A DNA stretch of 64,000 bases, taken from positions 2,356,001-2,420,000 of the forward strand of contig BSYQ01000013.1 of the NCBI GenBank assembly GCA_030272585.1, read 5' to 3'. Position 1 is the first letter of the stretch. Each line of letters begins with the position of its first letter. Position numbers and translations under genes: made by a program. Below are positions 60,920-64,000 of the stretch, one piece after another. This stretch comes from Bryopsis sp. KO-2023 (taxonomy: Eukaryota; Chlorophyta; Ulvophyceae; Bryopsidales; Bryopsidaceae). The notes beneath the pieces were generated by a model, which saw nothing but the letters and a program-made list of their open reading frames with translations, was not told the origin of the DNA and did not search any database.

Positions 60920-62310
60920 AAGAGGAGGCTAGTGTTGGGTCAGCTAAGCCTCCAGATGATATTGAAATGAAAGAACCCACTACAAAAACACCAGCCTCAC
61001 TAAATGATGGTGTTCAAGAGACACCTGTGGTTGCAGCCCCTATTGCAACAGAACAGGAAGCAAACACACTGGATGGGGTCACTCCAGGAGTGTTAATTCA
61101 AAAGAAAAAGCAGTCTCAAAAGAGAGTGGATAAACAAACAGAGGCCACTGTGAGTTTACCCACTAGAGTGGAAGGAAATGTTGAGGGAAAGGAACCAGTT
61201 CATACTGCAGTAGCTCAGGCTACAGCAGCATATAGAGGATATGAACTGGCAGGGTTTATTGGTGCAAAGAAAGCTACAGCATACATTGATACAGGATCCA
61301 CTGCTAATTATATTAGCATGGATGCAGTCAAGGAACTGGGACTGCAATACAAACCACAAGAAACTCCTGTTAAGTTTCTAGATGGTACAGAAAGGAAATC
61401 AGTGGGGAGATGTTATGGCATCCCATTTGTCTGTGGAAAGATTCAGCTCTCATTTGATGCTGATGTCTTTCCAGACAGTAATCACCCAATCCTGCTGGGA
61501 TTGCCCTGGCTCATACACTACAATCCCAAAGTGGATTTCAAGTCAGGAATAATCACAGTCAACAAGGGCAAAAAGAGTGTAAAATTACCACTCTCAGTGA
61601 TGCCTGAATATCAGCTCACACCCACTGGAGCTACAGAACTTTCCTTTTGTTCTAGTGGCAGAATCAAAAGACAGATAGAAAAAGGAGAAATCAAACACAT
61701 CATCATGGTGGTGATTAGGCCAGAGGATGAATCAAAGACTGGAGTAGAAACAATCCCAGAACAAAGGGAAGGGGATGATCTACAGAAAATCCTGCAGGAG
61801 GATATGGATCCCAGGATTAAAGAAGTACTGACTCAGTACAGAAAAGTGTTTGCAAAGGATTTGCCTAAGGGTGTACCTCCTGTCAGACTGGGTCATGAAT
61901 TCAGGATTGATCTGGAGGAGGGTACAGAACCCATGTATAGACCCCTATACAAACTGTCTCCTCTTGAGTTAGATGAGGTTAAAAGACAGTTAGATTACCT
62001 GTTGGAGATGGATTTCATAGAACCATCACAGTCACCATTTGGGGCACCCATCCTGTTTGTCCCTAAGAAAGATGGAGGGCTCAGGATGTGCCTGGATTAC
62101 AGATGGCTCAATAAGAAAACCATCAAAAATAGGTACCCTCTGCCCTTACCAGAGGAGATGATTGACAGGGTGCATGGGGCTAAATATTTCACTAAGATTG
62201 ACCTGAGATCAGGCTACTGGCAGATGCCTCTAAGGGAAGAGGACAGGCCTAAGACTGCCTTCAGAAGTAGATTTGGACACTATCAGTTCAAAGTGCTTTC
62301 ATTTGGACTT
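60911..62310 (+). pseudogene. Element 3 Pol, truncated in the reverse transcriptase
   Basis: In the -1 frame relative to gag. The protease is [13 protein letters not shown] (normal DTG). The spacer runs to [20 protein letters not shown], then the RT N-terminal half: [66 protein letters not shown]. The next expected residues and the catalytic Y/FxDD are absent, because element 4's LTR starts at 62311. Open sequence beyond that (to 62541) belongs to the LTR and is not pol. RNase H and integrase of this element must lie outside the window, if they survive. Confidence 0.9.
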
Positions 62311-62684
62311 TGTAAAGGCGAGAGACTCGTTCGGGGTTTCCACAGGGATACGAACTCAATCGAGAAAATATTACAACACAATGTCCAGGAAGAACGTCCA
62401 AGTCTCCCCACGCCCCTTTTCATAGTTCATTCGGTCAAAGAAACGGTTACTGGGCGCGGGGGTTCGAATCCTCCTAACCGTTTTCCACTAACTCCCATCG
62501 TACCTCTAATTCCGTACAACCCAAGTCACTTCATCGGCTAGCCCGTTACATAACGATACAACCTCTGTAACTGTCACGAGACATCGCTTGGTTAAGTGAC
62601 CTGATGTCTCACTCCAGACCTTCACGTCTAGAGTTCGATCCCCTATGTCTGCAAACCTCTTCCCACTAACTTGGAACTGTCACA
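62311..62684 (-). repeat. 3' LTR of element 4
   Basis: 374 bp, TG...CA. In element orientation it starts TGTGACAGTTCC and ends CGCCTTTACA. The left edge is set where the element 3 RT frame loses similarity. It contains two tRNA-like B-box sequences on the plus strand. Confidence 0.7.
62577..62653 (+). other. tRNA-like sequence inside element 4 LTR
   Basis: A partial cloverleaf: weak acceptor pairing (5 of 7), T8, A box TGGTTAAGTGACC with a GGT/ACC D stem, loop GTCTCAC (CTC, glutamate-type) on a poor anticodon stem, and B box GAGTTCGATCC. It is too degenerate for a working tRNA. A second B box, GGGGTTCGAATCC, lies at 62459-62471. Confidence 0.3.
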
Positions 62685-62944
62685 TTCTCCCCCTGACCCT
62701 TGAAGGCTGTCCCCAGCAAAAAGGGTCATTAAGAACAACTACCCAGCAGTGAATAGCACACAGAAAAATCCATAAGCACAAAGAAAAATAAGCCTCCAGA
62801 AAAATAGAACTGGATCCAGAGGGCATGATCTCAGCAACAACACTCACTCCACTGAATCTCCAGCAACCCTTACTGATTCTCCAGGTCTCATTCCCTTTTC
62901 CACTGAGATCTTATTTTGCTTCTTTCTTCATTCAACTTCACCTC

Positions 62945-64000
62945 TCAACTCCAGCCCCAGATCTTCTTCTCCTGATCTGTTGCAACAAGCTGATGCCGCT
63001 GGAAGTATGTTCTTGCCACTTCTCCACAGTTCTCCAAGTTCCTTACAGGCTCCCAACTGTCATGAGCTCTGTCATATCCTTGCCATCTGATCAGGAATTC
63101 CCTGGACATCCTCCTTCCTCTGCCCCTTCTCACTTCTCTATGCTCCAGGAATTCTTGTACTTCAAACTCAGGCTCACCATCAATGATGCTTGCTGGTGGT
63201 GGATCAGGCTCTCTCTCTCCATAAGAATCATCTTGCAGATATCTTCTCAATTTGCTCACATGGAACACTGGATGCAACCTCCACTGTTGTGGGATGTCCA
63301 GTTTGTAAGCCAGCCTGCCCACTCTTTCCAACACCTTGAATGGCCCAACATATTTGGGTCCAAGCTTCTTGCTTCTCCCACCAGCCAACTCAATATCCTT
63401 GGTGCTCAGTAAAACCTTCTCATGCACCTGAAATTCTTCTTCTCTTCTGTGCTGGTCTGCATGTTGTTTCTGCCTGTTCTGTGCCCTTGCAATGCATGTC
63501 TTTGCATGTTCAATATCCATTTGCAAATCTCCCAGAATTTGATTCACTCCTCTGATTGGGGACTCCACTTTTCCTCTGCCAAGCAATGCTGCTGGCACCA
63601 GAGGTTCCTCCCCCATGTTCAAGTAAAATGGGCTGTAGCCAGTACTGGCTTGCTTGCCCTGATTGTACACAAATTCTGCTGCAGTAAGCTTCAGATCCCA
63701 ATTGGATTGTTGATGATTTGTGTAGGCTCTTAAGCTCTCCTCCAAGACTCTATTCATCCTCTCAGTCTGGCCATCAGTCTGGGGATGCCTTGCTGTGGAC
63801 ATCTTCAATTGGGTTCCAGCCAAGGCCATCAGCTCCTTCCACAGCTCTGAGGTAAATCTTGGGTCCCTATCTGACACCAGGTCTTGGGGCATCCCATGGT
63901 ACCTCCACACCTCATCAAATATCATCCTTGCTAGACCAGCTGCTCCAATAGTTCCTTCACATGCACAGAAGTGGGCCATCTTGGATAACCTGTCAACAAA
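62945..64000 (-). CDS. Element 4 integrase C-terminal half and chromodomain (partial)
   Basis: The frame enters at the window edge (FVDRLSKMAHFCA, part of the integrase core) and stops at 62945, giving about 351 residues. Core motifs: SDRDPRFTSELWKELM and ARHPQTDGQTERMNRVLEE (the glutamate of the DDE triad). Then come the GKQASTGYSPFYLNMGEEP block and the SH3-like GPKYVGPFKVLERVGRLAYK. The chromodomain (EFEVQEFLEHREVRRGRGRR, FLIRWQGYDRAHDSWEPV) is last. It catalyses strand transfer of element DNA. No stops are seen in the visible part. It is closer in organisation to element 2 Pol than identical to it. Confidence 0.93.
   Translation of the reverse strand, partial: FVDRLSKMAHFCACEGTIGAAGLARMIFDEVWRYHGMPQDLVSDRDPRFTSELWKELMALAGTQLKMSTARHPQTDGQTERMNRVLEESLRAYTNHQQSNWDLKLTAAEFVYNQGKQASTGYSPFYLNMGEEPLVPAALLGRGKVESPIRGVNQILGDLQMDIEHAKTCIARAQNRQKQHADQHRREEEFQVHEKVLLSTKDIELAGGRSKKLGPKYVGPFKVLERVGRLAYKLDIPQQWRLHPVFHVSKLRRYLQDDSYGEREPDPPPASIIDGEPEFEVQEFLEHREVRRGRGRRMSREFLIRWQGYDRAHDSWEPVRNLENCGEVARTYFQRHQLVATDQEKKIWGWS

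Larger units (their letters stand above)
47897..62310 (+). mobile_element. Chromovirus-like element 3 (Ty3/gypsy), nested and truncated
   Basis: The plus-strand element begins with a probable LTR (47897-48103, TGTTACGGG...GATAACA). The primer site TGGTTTCGGAGC at 48108-48119 follows, then a leader interrupted at 48410-58507 by element 2. Gag starts at 58673 and pol follows by frameshift. The RT frame is broken at 62310, where element 4 enters. Its 3' part and 3' LTR are not in the window. The left LTR boundary is inferred from TG and from resemblance to element 2's LTR start. Confidence 0.7.
62311..64000 (-). mobile_element. Chromovirus element 4 (Ty3/gypsy), 3' part only
   Basis: A minus-strand element inserted in the RT of element 3. 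The 3' LTR is 62311-62684. The purine tract GGGTCAGGGGGAGAA (minus strand, right of 62684) abuts it. Integrase and chromodomain coding lies at 62945-64000. The 5' part continues beyond the window, so the target duplication (expected GACTT from 62306-62310) cannot be checked here. Confidence 0.85.

Noticed and set aside
62311-62541. Continuation of the element 3 pol frame past 62310
   Set aside because: RT similarity stops abruptly at a TG dinucleotide and the rest falls within an LTR; the open frame is fortuitous.
62825-63412. 195-codon plus-strand frame
   Set aside because: Antisense shadow of the element 4 integrase/chromodomain frame.

Overview
This is eukaryotic nuclear DNA, probably from an alga or another protist. 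Two ordinary genes are split by GT-AG introns, LTR promoters carry TATA boxes, and the DNA is dense with Ty3/gypsy chromoviruses, a RepHel Helitron, MITEs, satellites and microsatellites. I cannot name the species. Only the 35-46.4 kb stretch looks like conventional host sequence.

Layout. 1-1.57 kb: no recognisable gene. 1.58-8.65 kb: cassette A, a run of small genes I do not recognise (coiled-coil, Pro/Thr-rich and Cys/His-rich proteins) with a satellite array inside. 8.65-9.93 kb: microsatellites, a TA-flanked MITE and short repeats. 9.94-23.37 kb (minus strand): a Helitron Rep-helicase gene split by a 9,371-bp LTR retrotransposon (12370-21740) that has intact identical LTRs but no coding capacity. 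23.5-34.35 kb: cassette B, a diverged copy of cassette A with the same gene order, the same intron in the same place and a satellite array in the same slot, flanked by ~332-bp direct repeats and carrying a hAT-type MITE inside one gene.

35.26-38.91 kb (minus): a nine-exon propionate/acetate CoA-transferase gene. 39.72-41.41 kb (plus): an intronless malic enzyme, head to head with it. 43.63-46.34 kb (plus): a spliced secreted protein with two Cys-rich domains and a proline-rich linker.

47.9-64.0 kb: three nested chromovirus-type LTR elements. Element 3 (plus) has its 5' LTR near 47897-48103. Element 2 (48410-58502, minus; identical 420-bp LTRs, GAGTC target duplication) sits in its leader. 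Element 4 (from 62311, minus) truncates its reverse transcriptase and runs off the window. Element 2 carries a third ORF downstream of pol whose C-terminal Cys/His pattern matches the cassette zinc-domain protein.

The best candidate for an undescribed system is the duplicated cassette: about seven small genes, one spliced, a divergent gene pair, and a 115-bp array built from paired inverted GCGGCTG motifs. I found no transposase or polymerase in it, so its means of spread, if any, is unknown.
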